Shown here in pieces: positions 25,515-38,470 of a stretch of 64,000 bases of DNA. The notes under the pieces were generated by a model. That model saw nothing but the letters and a program-made list of their open reading frames with translations. It made no database searches and was not told the DNA's origin. The DNA comes from Syngnathus acus (taxonomy: Eukaryota > Chordata > Actinopteri > Syngnathiformes > Syngnathidae). Location: positions 10,030,604 to 10,094,603 of the forward strand of contig NC_051105.1 of NCBI RefSeq assembly GCF_901709675.1, read 5' to 3'. The position numbers and the translations under genes were made by a program. Numbering within the stretch: the first letter of the stretch is position 1; every line of letters starts with the position of its first letter.

Positions 25515-28500
25515 TTGGTCCAAAAGTTCAGAGGTGCAGACGATACTTTGGCACTCAGGTCAAACGGCTCACTCACAGGTAGCTGAATTAAAAAGTCTTT
25601 CCAAAATGAAATGGGATAGATGTGATTACCTGGTTGGACGTGGAATCAATATTCATGAGGGCTGCAACTAATGATTATTAATAATCAATTCATCTGTCAA
25701 TTATTTTGTTTGATTAATCGGATCTAGAAAATAACATGTTTGAATTGTTTCAGCAACAGAGCGGGTTGAGCCCCTTCCCTTGTATAAGCGCCGCCTGCGG
25801 GGGGAACCAATGTGCACAAACGGTGAAGGGCTTGTGACATTCACTTGCGATAGAGGACATCGCTTCACTGGAGACCTTGCAGCAACCATACAAGGCAGGC
25901 AGAATGTGGCCAGATGGAACTCGGTTAAATTGTCAACATTTCCCCAAAGACCAACCGGCAAAGCCAGTTCGACAATGTGGGCATATTTTTTTTTTTTTTT
26001 TGGAAACTCACAAAAAGCTGTATAAAGTGAGCGCAGTGGAGTGGCTCGCCAGGGAGGATAAAGGTGAGAGCGGCTGTAATAAAGCCGTATGCCCACTGTT
26101 AAGAAATGAAATGAAAAGCCATCACTGTGATCCATCTTCATTAAATAATTTCCCCTCTCCCTTGCTTGTGAGGGTATCTTTTTTCCGAGGGGTCGGGTGC
26201 TCCGCCTCTCGGGTACCGGCCGGCGTGTTTTTTAAATACACTGTAGAGCCAGCACGTATCGGACAGACGGACGCCGGTCACGTGGCGACTGGCTGCCGTT
26301 CAACTCTTGGAGGGTTTCCCATCACATCAACACCCCCCCTCTCTCCAAGTGATACATCGCAATGTGACAAATGCAAATGAAGGCATTTAGGAATAGCAGT
26401 GGGGAGAAAGACTGCGGCCGTGTTGCTAATGCAGACGCTCAGTGCCAAAGCAAATTGGAGGTTGATGTCAGTCACCTTGTTAAAGCAGCGTGACTCACAT
26501 TTCAGTCCCGCGACAATATTTTTTTTAGCCCTAGTTTTGCACCATAACAAAGTTGAGTAAAAACTGAAAATCAAAAATATGAATAGTGACAGCTTCTCGA
26601 TCTGTGCCATTTCCAAGGGAAATTAAACCCAAACCTATCAGATGGATCGTTTTTCTGTCGAACTTGTAATTTGTCAAAATAAGAAACTCTGTAATCAATC
26701 TTCAAGCTCCTCTGTTCGGTTTACTGCAGTAGCCACAAAGATTCCCCTGAACGCCGCACAACAAATCTCTTCTCACGTCAGAAAGCACAACAGGTACTGA
26801 CGTGGTTTTGTCAGAATACAAATAACTAAAAATGTCACCCCTCATAATGTATTATGCAAAAAAATCACAGAGCGCTCCCACCAAATAAACCACATTAACC
26901 AAAACAATATCGCAAATATCACAACACTGCTTCGTCGAACGCAGCTTCTTTTCAAGCATGTGCTTTGCACACGCGTGTAGGTTTTATGCAAATTGCCAGG
27001 CGAGGTGATTAATTCATAATGCGTTTCAGTGCAATTGAAGGCAGCGGGAAGTGATCAAGGGCAAGGACATTATGGAACGGTACACGCCGCATAGGGTCGG
27101 CGGCTCTGCTTGCTCCACTCTGTACCTCAGCACGACAACAAGCTCATTACACGGAGACAGAACACCTCCCCCACAGATCATGAACAGTTTTCAGTGTGTG
27201 TAATTTCTTCCTGCACATCATTCTTCATCCAACCGAATCAAGTATTGATCCAGCAGCACTACGTCTCATATCCATGCGCAATAATTGTACCGTGCATGCA
27301 ACGTGTCAGATCATTTTGTTTCCCCAAGACGCAACATATGCGCTGCAATGCATCATCGGCCGCAATTTAATAACAGACTACAAAGGAGATGACTCAAATG
27401 AGTTTGAAGCGCTTCAAGAAATAAGGCAAATAGTTATAAGATGAGCTAATATTGTTTTGTTTTTTTTCTTTTTCCTGTCTCTCTTAGTCACTCGCGTGCA
27501 GGCAGATGAGAACTGCAGGCTATAATTTAGTCTTCTGGAGAAATAAAACAGAAGAAGTTTTTGTTTTCAGCTACGGCTGTGTTGTATGTTAAAAAAAAAA
27601 GAATACAATGTCTGACAGCTTTGGTTAGACGTTCTCTGACAGTAAGAGAAAAAACAGCAGCACCTTGAGGGCTGCAACTCTCAAAACACATTTCTCCATT
27701 GAAATGAATAGAAATGCCATTAATCCGTTCCGAACAAGAATTATAAATAATAGCACCCAATCATAATATCAACATATATCATCAAAAGTTTCTCAAAAGT
27801 AAATATTTGCACATCCCCTGTCATGTGGAGATATTCCATTTTGCTTTTTAGCACGGAAGCTCAGGAGTGAGACACAAAGCCGCAGTGGCAGCACTCGTAG
27901 CTTCAGGTGACAAAGTGTTGATGATCGTAGCGAGGACAATGCCCTGCATGTGTCAAACAATTGGCAAATAATTTATGTCATCTTTTCCACTGTTATTTCC
28001 GTGGAGGGGCGCTAACCGTGTTGCCAATATCGAAGCTCCTGCAGGGCTGAAGGCGAAGCCGCGGATGTGCAACAACAAGACGGATGGAGGGAGCAAAGAA
28101 GAGCGATTGTGCTGGGGGAGGGGAAGAAGTGCCAGGCTCAGCTTTTTTTTCTCCTCCCCCCTTTCTCCCTCCTCCACTCGGCGAGGAGACAAAACACGCG
28201 TGGCCGTCATTTGTCCGACATCTTAGGTGATGCGAAGGCCTTTCTCTCGCCACGCCAAACCGTGTGGCAGATGATGTATGTGTTTCTTCAGTCCCGTGAT
28301 TACTAGCACGGAGCCGCAGAGCGATGCTCTTCACCTCATCAGTTCCACAGGCTGCGCCGCGAGGTGGCTGAGGGATTCGCCGCGAGATGCCTTCTGACAC
28401 GCAGCACAACCGGGGCGGAGCGGCGTGAATATTATACAGTGCATTTCACCACAGCCACCCACTGTGAACAGATCAATCGAGGTGGATGAGGTGAATTACA

Positions 28501-30959
28501 ATTTTAATAGAGTGCCTAGGAGCAGTAATTAAAAAGAATGATTATATTTTCCCTAAATGTATGAAAAAGTGAACGGTCCATTGGGGCGGTGAAAAGCTGT
28601 TTTGCTCTAATGTTTAATGTACGTTGCCTATTTGTGTCCTTTGTGGAAACTTTTGATGCTGAAAAGGAGCTAAATGGACTTGGCTAAAAGAAGCTATGTA
28701 GTTGTTTTAAATAAACTTGGTAGGTGTTTTGTTGAATTTTTGCCCCATTTTTTTTTTCTTCAATTAATACCTTTGCAGCCTTTTACTTGAAATTATTTTG
28801 AAGAAGTGCAAAGCGCTGTCAGGCCATCACACAAGGCAGTTGACCTGTAAGCAACACTGACACCTTTTCTACCCACACCCATTCATCACTGCCGCCTTGT
28901 ATGTCCAACATTCATATTATGTTTCGCGGCATTTGAAATACCAGAGCCCCGTCGCAGTCTTTTATGGAATGCGGGTGAGTCACAATATAAGACGTAGCTC
29001 ATCAAAGTAGATCGCTGAACTTCAAGCCACTCAACACCGATCAATGTGTGTTGCTTTTTATTTTTTTTTAGGTTAGCCAATCTTCAAGTGTAATGCAAAA
29101 CAAATCCCTGTTCAAAGCTTGATCGGACATTGTTCTTGATTTATACCCGACTGCAATCTGTCTGACACAAAAGAGACTCTTGCCAAGTTGAACTGCGAGA
29201 CAGGAAGGGGATGTTGTCATTTGAAAGTTCACGACTAAATCTTCCTCGCCAAGCTTGGACTCATTTAGCGTGCTGTGGACTGTCTGTCAACAAAATATCT
29301 ATCTGTCTATCTGTCATTGTTCACCCAGCGCGAGAGAGAGAGATGTTTTTGTAAGGTGACCTGGCCAACTATTTTGTGTCAACTGGTGTCAGGCTACAAT
29401 TGAAATATAGCAAGCAGCCTGCCTTCAGGCTCAACTCCAAAGCGACAACTCTTGTGTCCCCAAAAACATCAGCAACTATTAAATTTTCAAAGGGCTGGGC
29501 AACATAGCGCTAATAAAAATAGATTGCGCCAGTCCAGTAACTGGAAAATATATTCACCTTCAATAAAAACGGGAACAGGTTATTTTAAAGGACCAAGTCA
29601 TCAGTATCGCCCAAGCAAAGTTTTTCTTATTATCCTTCTTGCCTTCTGGATACAAAGCAGGCCATCCAGTTGAGTGAGTTTCAAAATGGGATGCAGAAAA
29701 ACTCATTAGGTTCCCCGTGAACCTCCCTCAGCTGTGCTTGAGCTGCAGCAGGTTAAGTGTCATTCAGAAATTAGCATTCTCCCGCCGAAGCGCTGGACGT
29801 CACGTCGGCTGTGACCGTTTTTTTTTTTTTTTTTCTTCCCAACTACATTAAACAAACCCTCCGAAGGCCTCAATGATGCATGCAATCTTAATTTTTATTA
29901 CGGCAATTTATTATGCACTCCCCGAGCTTATGACAGCACCGACTGTCATTAACAGATTAATTATAATTTCCCCCCCATGTGCTCTGAGTTAAAGAGAAAC
30001 GAGAACGCATGCGGGCGTCCCTTCGAAACACGGAGAGCCGGACAGCCGTGTTCCGACATTCCACCCGCTTTCTTCTTCTTCCCGGGACTAAATGAAAATG
30101 AAGGAAGCGGGCTAGCCTGGAGCTACTGTGCATAACAAAGCACTCAGACACAAGTGATGCACTTCAAAAGGACACCACAACCAACAGCATCTCCCAATTC
30201 ATCATGTCAACTCCTACTAGCTTCTTCAACCACTTGCAGCAAATCCGTGCCCTTCAACCGTGCGCACACGTTGACCCTCTTGTGTCTTAAAACGAGCAAG
30301 AAGAAGAAACTTCTACGTGATCATATTTCCTTGTCATCTCTGGCCTACGGCGTAATCTTAAATGTCTCTTGCAGAAAGACACAGTGGTCTGTCTCGACCT
30401 GGAGAAAAATAACTAAAATTAGATTCACTCCAAACAATAACGCTTAGCTAGGAGGAAAGCTACAAGAAAATTTCGTTGTTTGACCTGTTATATCGTATTA
30501 TTTTAAACTTTTCTGCTGTTTATTGAAACACATAAACTCACACAAAAACTCACCTATGTCGTATGCCAGCCCAGCAAGGCCCGCCTCTTAAAGGCACACC
30601 AATGTACAAACGCTACCACATTTTCTATACATTTTCCACTTGCATTTCTTGTAATCAACAATCACATGAAATTTGACAGAGTCATTTTAATAGACATTTT
30701 CGGTTTGAATAAGAGTTTTTGTCTTACTTAAGCACCTACGTCACTTTCATCCAATCAAAATGTGCATTTAGTAAAGAGCAGCGACAGATTCAGTCACTTA
30801 ACAGATGGCTGAATAAAAGTGACGTTAAATGTAAATAGAACCCCCTTCTGAATACAATACATTACAAAAACAACTATTACAAGACATCAATAACGATTTC
30901 AATTAGCCGTTTCTCTCGAAATAACCAGGCAACAAACAGATAAAACGGAGCAAACTTAC

Positions 30960-31131
30960 CCGTGAAGACACGTTCATAGTTGAAATAGAAATACCAAAGT
31001 GGGCCAAGGTCCAAAATGTAACATATAAACCGTGAAATATACTTTTAAATACTTTAAAAGCCCACACACAGAACGAATAGAAAAGACGTCTTCCACTTCC
31101 GGTTTGCAGGTGAACTCTCTTTTCCTATTGG
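30960..31131 (-). promoter_or_regulatory. Promoter-like island with a possible first exon
   Basis: On the minus strand, in order: CCAAT (31127-31131), an ETS core CCGGAAGT (31095-31102), about 115 bp of leader, ATG at 30975-30977, five further sense codons (Met-Asn-Val-Ser-Ser-Arg) and a strong splice donor CGG|GTAAGT at 30960/30959. This is the layout of a housekeeping-type promoter with a short coding first exon. I could not find a matching second exon. The peptide is too short to identify and does not match the start I know for mtx2. It could be a lncRNA start or chance. Confidence 0.25.
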
Positions 31132-31193
31132 ACCATTTCTGTCACCCCGTATTGACCAAATGACGTTGACCTGTCGTGTTTTTTTTTTTTAAC

Positions 31194-31207
31194 TATATAT
31201 ATATATA

Positions 31208-31263
<56 letters not shown>
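31194..31263. repeat. (AT)n microsatellite
   Basis: About 70 bp of near-pure AT dinucleotide with one AAAC interruption near 31207-31210, preceded by a T run. Non-coding. Confidence 0.95.
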
Positions 31264-31267
<4 letters not shown>

Positions 31268-32950
31268 TTACTTTCAAACCTTTAAAATAGGTTCATAGAG
31301 CGTCAAATTCAGCAATTAGTTCACGCAAATAAACACGGAATTCCGTTTGCTTTTAAATGTGACATTTTTATTAATGAAATGTAATACTTTTTGCATTATT
31401 GCTTTGCTGCCTTTGGAGGTGAACGAAAAGGGAAAGTGAAAAGGTGACATTTGCAGTGCAAATAAAGCGAGCGTTTTGCTGGCTCAGCACATTGCGAGGA
31501 TGTGACACCACTCCCTGGTTTGTTGCATGAAAAGTTCCATTTCTCTCCACAGCCACTGGATTTATTTTTATGCAAATGAGCGTTTTTTAATGACACAACA
31601 CTTCATTCTCAATTACAGTCAGTGAAATCAGACTTAGCATTTACACTCAATAAGACCAGTTACTTCAAAATAAAGTTCCGAGGTCTGTATAAGGTTCATT
31701 TTCGGAGAAAGTGGCCCATTTAGAGTGACTTTCACCTTCGAGAACGGCAAAGCAAACACAAGTCAAGAGTAGTGCAGCAATTTCTCTGATCGTCGAATAA
31801 GGAGCTTTGATTGGTTGATCTAATGACGTCAAACTCACCTGTGAACCAAAAGTAAAAGAGGCAGGAACAACCTGCTGACTTCTTTTTTTTTTTAAATATG
31901 TTCTATAACTGGTGACTTCATTATGTGAATGCAATCTTTAATGCTTTTTTTTTATGGACTTATTTTTATATTTCCTATGAATTCTACCTTCTTGGGCTTC
32001 AGCCAAGATGCATTTCCTTTTCCGACATGAAGTGTCTTTTTTGGTGAGTTTGCTCATTTTCATTTGTTTGTTTGCTTGTTGGTTGTTGATTTATTGTGCT
32101 TATTGTTGAGATCGTTCATTGAGATGTGACAGCAAATGTTTTGTAAAATGTTTGTATGAAACTTGTTGATTGCTGGTTTGAATCAGGCACTGTTTTGGAA
32201 TGTAGCATGTAAAATCCTTCACTCACATGATGGATGATGACAGAAATGAATACCTTCACCCGCCGTGGTGTCCATAGTAATGTATTTTGAATGCAACTGA
32301 CTTTTCTGATTTTTCTGACTAAATTTATAAGTAGTTGGAGCAAAATTTGTTATTTCGTATGTGTGTGCATAACTGGTTACATTTGGTATTATTCAGGACC
32401 AAGAAAGTAGCTGTCGGTTTTAAAAGCTTTGACGACCTCTATATTAGAAGTTTTCCAAAAGTCTTGAATGCATCCTTTTGTAATTGGAGTAAACAAATAG
32501 TTGCTTGTGTTTACAAGTGAGCAATGAGCATCCCTCCAGTCTTTTCGCGTCTGATGTGTTGTTGCTTTTGTCCCAGTTGTGGCCTGGAGCACTTGCAGTG
32601 CAGAATGGCAGCAGGACTTGTCATGCATTGTCAGCATTGCTTTTCTCTGAAGTTCTTGAGTGTAAATATAGTCACTGAGTTGATGGTTTGTTTTTGATGT
32701 GCATTTTTTGTACAGGTTGTTTTAACACGGCCAGCTGACCTAGAAATGCATTTTGTCATTTAATGTTGTCATTCAGAAAGGTTTTGGGAACATCTCTAGA
32801 ATTGCTTTCTTTTTATGATGCAATGTGTAAGTAGTATAACAAAATTGTAGAATCAATTAATTTTTTTAACTTGCGCAGACTCATCTATCTTATTTCTTGC
32901 AATGGACTATCTCCGAGCTAGCTAGCTATCTAGATATCTAGCTAGCTAGC

Positions 32951-33012
32951 TTTTGTAAATGGTATTAAGATGGCTAGATAACTAGCTAGCCATCTTAACA
33001 CCATTTACAAAA
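32951..33012. repeat. Inverted repeat, 27-bp arms with 8-bp loop
   Basis: The left arm 32951-32977 (TTTTGTAAATGGTATTAAGA...) and right arm 32986-33012 are reverse complements at 26 of 27 positions, separated by ATAACTAG. A CTAGCTAG-rich palindromic tract lies immediately to the left (32917-32950). The structure could fold as a miRNA-like hairpin or be a tiny MITE. It matches no miRNA I know. Confidence 0.8.
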
Positions 33013-36000
33013 ACAACTGCAAATTTATGATTCACATCCAGTAACTTTAACAAGTAGCGTATTTAAACTGTAGTTGACAGTGGCATAGATGTATCACACT
33101 GAGGTGTTTTTAAATGCAATTTCTTTGGCGAGCGAGTCGATCGGTTTAACTTCTATCTGAGCGGGCCACACAGTGACACATTGATTCAGCAAGATAAGAC
33201 CATCACAAACTTGCCAGTTCCCGCTTCTCACAGGAAGGATCGTCAGTACTCAAAGTAAATATCACAATGACAGATTGATACATGGGGACGCCAGACTATG
33301 TTGATAGTAGCAATCTGTATGGAACGTGGGCCAGAGCAGCAACAAGAAATTACATTTTTTTTTTTTTCATGGTGTGATGCATGGATCCCGCTGTTGAGCC
33401 TAGTTCATGGAAAGTTCAGCTGAGCAGCCTGCTCTGTCATGGTCCTTTTTTGAATAGATTCATTCTGCGCTATCTCCCTGGCAGGCCCGGGGTAATGGAT
33501 GAGGTGCAAGGCTCTAACAAAAAGCACATCTGCATGCGCACGATAACGTGTTTCACAAAGGAGTGGCGGCTCGCTTTGAACAAGGACCCTCTTGGAGATG
33601 TCCACACATGGTCCTCATAAACAGTTGAGATCCTCAGGAGACCAAAATATCACTGGTCTGAGGTAGACTTTTATGGTGCACTTTTTTTCAAAACACTTTC
33701 TATATGCTAGTATCAAACAGTTCTACAATCGGGAATTAGAATATTTTGGGAAAATGTATGCCTCTTAAGTCGCAATAAACACGCATGACGTTGCAAAATG
33801 CCAGAAGGTCATGTGACCTTTGGTCAACTTGTTTTGGACTTTTTATACCTTGTACTTGCGTCTCATATTATTTTAGCGCTAACTATACAATAACAATAGT
33901 CTAAATGTTGAACTGTCACTTTTGGGGCACTATTATTTGTCTGATTTCGAAAATCTGTCAGCTGTAGGAGTGCATTAGCAATGATGCTAACCAATTTTGT
34001 CAGACACAATAGTATGTAAATAAAATGACTGTGATGAACATGCTACTGTGGCTATAAACCACTCTGAAATGCATTCCCTCTTTGCCCTTGCTCTACCGAG
34101 CCCACGTCATCGCTCGCCATGCACAGTATTGTATAATTGACTGCCTGGCCCTGAGGCAGCCGGAGGTGTCGGCCATCTCTGCGGTCACACCTCGGTGCCT
34201 CACAGTTGGCGAGGGCGGCCGTGCCACAAATCACAGTCCTCTGACAGGCGCGCTCTTTACCTCGCATCCTGCGGAAATGCAGCCGCCTCGACAAAAGGCC
34301 TGGAAGCTAAGACGGCGCGTTTGGAGCATTACACCAAAAGTTTTGCCTCTGCTTTATCTGCAAAACCAGACCTGATTAACTGTGAGCAAACGGCGCTGGC
34401 ATTTACCCCGCTTGTAACCTTTAAATATGGCTGAGGAGAACCTCTGCTCCAGCGTAGAGAAGCTTTTGGCCAGAGAAACGCATTGTGTCACACTCCCGAG
34501 AGGGAACAGATGGGGACGACGAGTGCTTGTGAATGAGCCAACTGAAGTTGAGAAAAAGATGATTGTACTTTTATGCATCAGAAGTGAAAGCCAGAGGGTT
34601 AGCAGTGGAAATATACCGGATAGACAAATACACATAATTGATTAAAACCACTATGGGTTAGTGTTAGGGCATAGTGTTTCCACACTCAAAAATGTTCATG
34701 TTGGAAAAGGCTTAAGTGATACTATTTTCAGTTTAAAAAAAAAAGAAAAATGTGTAAGTGGCCCCTGAGGACTGTAAGGATAACAATTGGTGCAGTTCTT
34801 TCAGGGGACCGCATTCAGATTGCGGCCGGTGGCTTGAGTGCATCCCCAAAAAAATGCTCAAGTTTGATTGTTAGCCCATTAATCATTATTCTCTTTGGCA
34901 AACACAATAGCAGCGCTTCCCAGAGGAATTAGGGCAGAACTGCAGAAGACAAATAATTTACTAGCACTTTGCCTCACTGAGCAGCACTGTCAGCCTGCCA
35001 GCAAGCATCCATTTTCAAACCATACATCTTTGCGTCTCCGGCTGCCGCAATAACTCACCGCGTTCAATAAATAGCCTACATGGAAATGATGTACTTATTG
35101 TTATTATTATTACTTTTCACACACTGAAATTTAGATTGGGTTTATTATTATGAGTTATGTCAGGTTGCGTATTGATTGATTGCCGCATAGAAACGAGCAA
35201 GCAAGATTATCCCAGAGCTTCTACATTCAGTTGTTGCGCAGTTCCAGCTAATGATGCAGTATAGTGAATGTATTTTATTTTTTATTGGCAGTTTGACTAC
35301 AGTGAATGATCAGAATGGCGCAATATAAAAGATACCCACAAATGTATAGTGTCTTAACCATCCTTCATCATTCGGGATGTTGCCCCATGTAGGAAAGGAG
35401 AGTCACTGTTGCAATTTTCGGTAGTTGAGCACATCTATGCACAAGCTGTTGTTGGCCACAGTTCTCAACCTCACGCTCACGCGCAAATTAGCCAACCAGA
35501 AATCGAAGAAGTAGCGTTTTTCTTCCAACAACTTTGCTTCTAGCTAATGACACATCTAGCATTCATGTGACTTCCTGTTGTGTGGCCCCTCCACATTTCG
35601 AAACTGCACTTTCACTGGGTCCATTTTTTCAAGAGAGCCAGTCGACAAGATCCCCACTTGGCAGCCTTTTTCTGCAATGATACCCTCTCCTCCCTGAAAG
35701 TAAATTAAGTGGAGCGCCGCGGTAGGAATGCGGGGCCCGAGGCAGCCCCTGATACTCCAGGGGAGCCGGAGTCCACATTATGCTGTGGCGGCGAGGGCCA
35801 TGGCGACCACAGCGGCTGACAGCCCCCACGCCCTCGGCGGACGCGCTCGGACCGCTGCCACCGTATTCTCGGGGCGTCTACATTATTCAAAGATGAATGC
35901 ATTGTCAATTTTGTGTCTCCAAACACTAGATATGTGCGCCGCTTTGCTCCTCCCGCAGCCAAAGGTGGACTCACCTCCGCCCGCTGCTAGACACTCTACA

Positions 36001-36479
36001 AATGAAATCAAATGTCTTCCTCAGTGGTGCGGAATTACTTAACCCTGCAAGATGCTGCTGTGCTCTCGTTTTACATGGTAAAGACAAAAATGTAGTGGAG
36101 GGGGAAAAATTGCATATAGTAAAAGTGTCTTGTGTAGAAATCCGGTGATGGCACCTTTGACGACATATCATTTTTTTCTAGAATATGGATTGCTCATTCT
36201 AGTCTTTTCTCCCTTTGTCTCCGCTGAAGTCAGATCCAGTGTTGATCTTCACTTAAAAAGTTCCCTCAACTTCTTGCCTCGGTTGAATTCTTAACTCTGA
36301 GAGTGAAACGTAAGACCATTGTTATTCATTCCGCAATCATCCTCGTATCGTCAAGTTGCAGGCTACTTTATTGAAATAATGTGTCTTAGATTACAAATGA
36401 AAACGGCCTGAGATCATTCTTTATCCAGAAGACAGATTAAATTCCAAAGCCTGTTACTGTAATAGGCACACTTGTAGCT

Positions 36480-36800
36480 TGCCATGAATTAGAGCTCTAA
36501 TTATATTAGCTACTATTTTAAACAAAATAACACATTTCTTATGATCCATAGGTGTAATTTATAGCGAAGCCAAGTTCATTTTCCTGGGCAATCAATTTTG
36601 CTGTGTAGCAGAAGACTAATGTCATTACGGGAAGCGTGGAGAGCCGGCCGAGTATCGCACCGAGCACAGGAGGGGATTTCCAAAGATAAATGAAGATGCA
36701 ATTTATTCACTCATAATTTCATACGGAAGGGAAATCTGGATGAGCCTCACCAAAAGAGTGCAAGCGCTAATTCTAGGCAAAGGCGTCTAGCGAGGCTTTT
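36480..36800. promoter_or_regulatory. Possible cis-regulatory block
   Basis: Repeat-free, with TGAATTAGAGCTCTAATTATATTAG, GTGTAATTTATAG, CAATCAATTTTG, CTAATGTCATTACGG and GCAATTTATTCACTCATAATTTC in close succession. AGAGCTCTAAT is part of a short palindrome. It lies about 4 kb downstream of the hoxd3a coding end. Conservation untested. Confidence 0.3.
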
Positions 36801-38214
36801 GTAGGACAGGCGTGGCTAATGTGTGAGTTACTTCGGGTTTCCTCCCATCAGCGAGTTATCTCTCACCGGGGAGGAGGAGAGGAGCGTCTTGGTCAGGCCC
36901 TCCTAAATCATAGCCACGGGAGAGAGTCATTTATTTCACTTACAATTATATCTATCAGCCGCACGTAAGAGCTGCCGTAAATCCCCACACTTCAGGCTCG
37001 CAGACATCAGTTCAGGTTTCTCGGCTAGTTACTCTTCAGCCACTCTTGGTGTAAGCTTCTTGTGAATGGGCAAGCCTGTGTGTGAGGTTCTTAAGATTTG
37101 AAAAGAGATTCATTCAAGTGAGATGATGGAAGGGACCATCCTCACCAACAGGATTTGTTTTCCTTTGGCTTTTGGATCATGCCACCTGTAATGGAAGAGA
37201 ACAAAATGTATGATGAAAGCAGTACACATCTCTGTTCAGGGAACTCAGTGCAAAATGGCTAAAGCAGCAAAGAGTACAAATGTTGATTGTAGATAAAAGA
37301 AAAAAAAATCTATTTCTATCAGTCTATCTATCTTGTATACCTTTGGAATGTGGGAGGAAAGTGGTTTTATGGAAGACCATAATTTCACCTTTTACAAACA
37401 TATTATGCTTGTCTTACTGTCTGATCCTAAACCTCTTCATATTGCCCACATGGGAATGATTAAACCAATAGAGTAGTTTTTGTTTCATGACAGTTTTTAT
37501 TGTTATCACGATACAGAATATTGGACTGTTAGCTGCTGTAGTCAGGTGTCTCAAAGCTTGTTTTCTTTTTATAGTATGCAGTCTTTCCAGTCTGACAACA
37601 TCATAAATGTATGCTTTTCAAATCAGTACATCACATCTGTGGTATCCAATTTTAGTGCTGATGGAAAACACAAGTATTTCAAGTATTTTATTGCAACCAG
37701 AGATATAATACATAATACAACTTTCGCCACAGAATTTAAGTTGATTTGAGGTCATCTTAGATTATTCACATTTAAATTGCATTTTGACTGTAAGGGTGGT
37801 AATGTTTCAAAGAAAATGAACGATTTGAGTAAACAAGAACATTTTGTCCATCCTGCTTCAGATTTCAGCTTCAAATCTCGTGCACAGCATCAGTCCCAAA
37901 AGCAAAGAAGACTTTCAGAGGGCTTTACTTTAAACCTAAACAATGTCGCTTTTGTTGATGCGGTGGCGATGGGGGGGGGGGGGGGGCGTCATTCCGCGAG
38001 TCCCATTTTCAGTCGTAAATTAGTTCTTGAGCAACCTTACCCGCAACTCCCGTTGTCACCAGCAGCAAAATAAAAGTGTAAGACTGCCTTTGTCTATTAA
38101 AAAAGGTCAATGGAGGATTTTTTCAAGCAACTGTTTGTTTTAAAAGTACTTCTGCAGTATGTCCATATTCCACTCAGCGAAACAAACATGATTCCTCCTG
38201 ACTGGATGGAGATG

Positions 38215-38470
38215 GATGTAGCCGGAAGTATCGCGAGATCTTCCTGCAGACCAATTGAGCGTTCCTCTCTCCTTCAAATTTCATCTTTGTCGCTTTTAAT
38301 TTCTCCTTGAGATCATTGGAGTCCGTGGAATATCAACACAAACGTTACTCGTGGGTGCTCGTGGACATGTCGGCGCCGCCACAGCACTGAGGACCGTGTC
38401 AGTTTCCAGCCACTGCGCATGCGCGACTTGAGCTCCAATCAGGGTCACAGCACCAGCCCGGGGCGCGCTT
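38215..38470. promoter_or_regulatory. Promoter-like island with ETS, TCGCGAGA, NRF1 and CCAAT motifs
   Basis: Within 250 bp I see CCGGAAGT (38222-38229), TCGCGAGA (38231-38238), a perfect NRF1 palindrome TGCGCATGCGC (38414-38424) and a CCAAT box (CTCCAATCAGG, about 38432-38442), with raised CpG. These are hallmarks of bidirectional housekeeping promoters. On the minus strand an ATG at 38375-38377 follows GCGGCGCCGAC, but only seven codons are open. The island lies 1.1-1.4 kb past the putative hoxd3a poly(A) signal. The neighbouring gene in other vertebrates, mtx2, encodes a mitochondrial protein, which would fit NRF1 control. I found no mtx2 exon, so ownership is unproven. Confidence 0.4.

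Larger units (their letters stand above)
24221..30959. other. Gene-poor interval of the anterior HoxD flank
   Basis: I find no coding gene. Contents: a CCTTAAAGGCACAC-type repeat end at 24365-24390 that recurs at 30577-30601; ATTA-rich blocks at about 24820-24930, 25200-25420, 26985-27080, 28420-28560 and 29700-29960 that look like regulatory DNA; a DR2 nuclear-receptor half-site pair at 25501-25514; and T runs near 25986-26000 and 29818-29834. All open frames are short and unrecognised. Confidence 0.4.
31264..38214. other. Gene-poor interval between the AT repeat and the 38-kb promoter-like island
   Basis: No coding gene is recognised. Noticed: a near-perfect hairpin at 32951-33012; a composite of nuclear-receptor half-sites near 33806-33827 (AGGTCATGTGACCT then TTTGGTCA); GC-rich, CpG-containing blocks at about 34080-34340 and 35700-35990; and an ATTA-rich block at 36480-36800. 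There is a G16 run at 37971-37986. Open frames over the GC-rich blocks occur on both strands, with no splice-linked neighbours. Confidence 0.4.
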
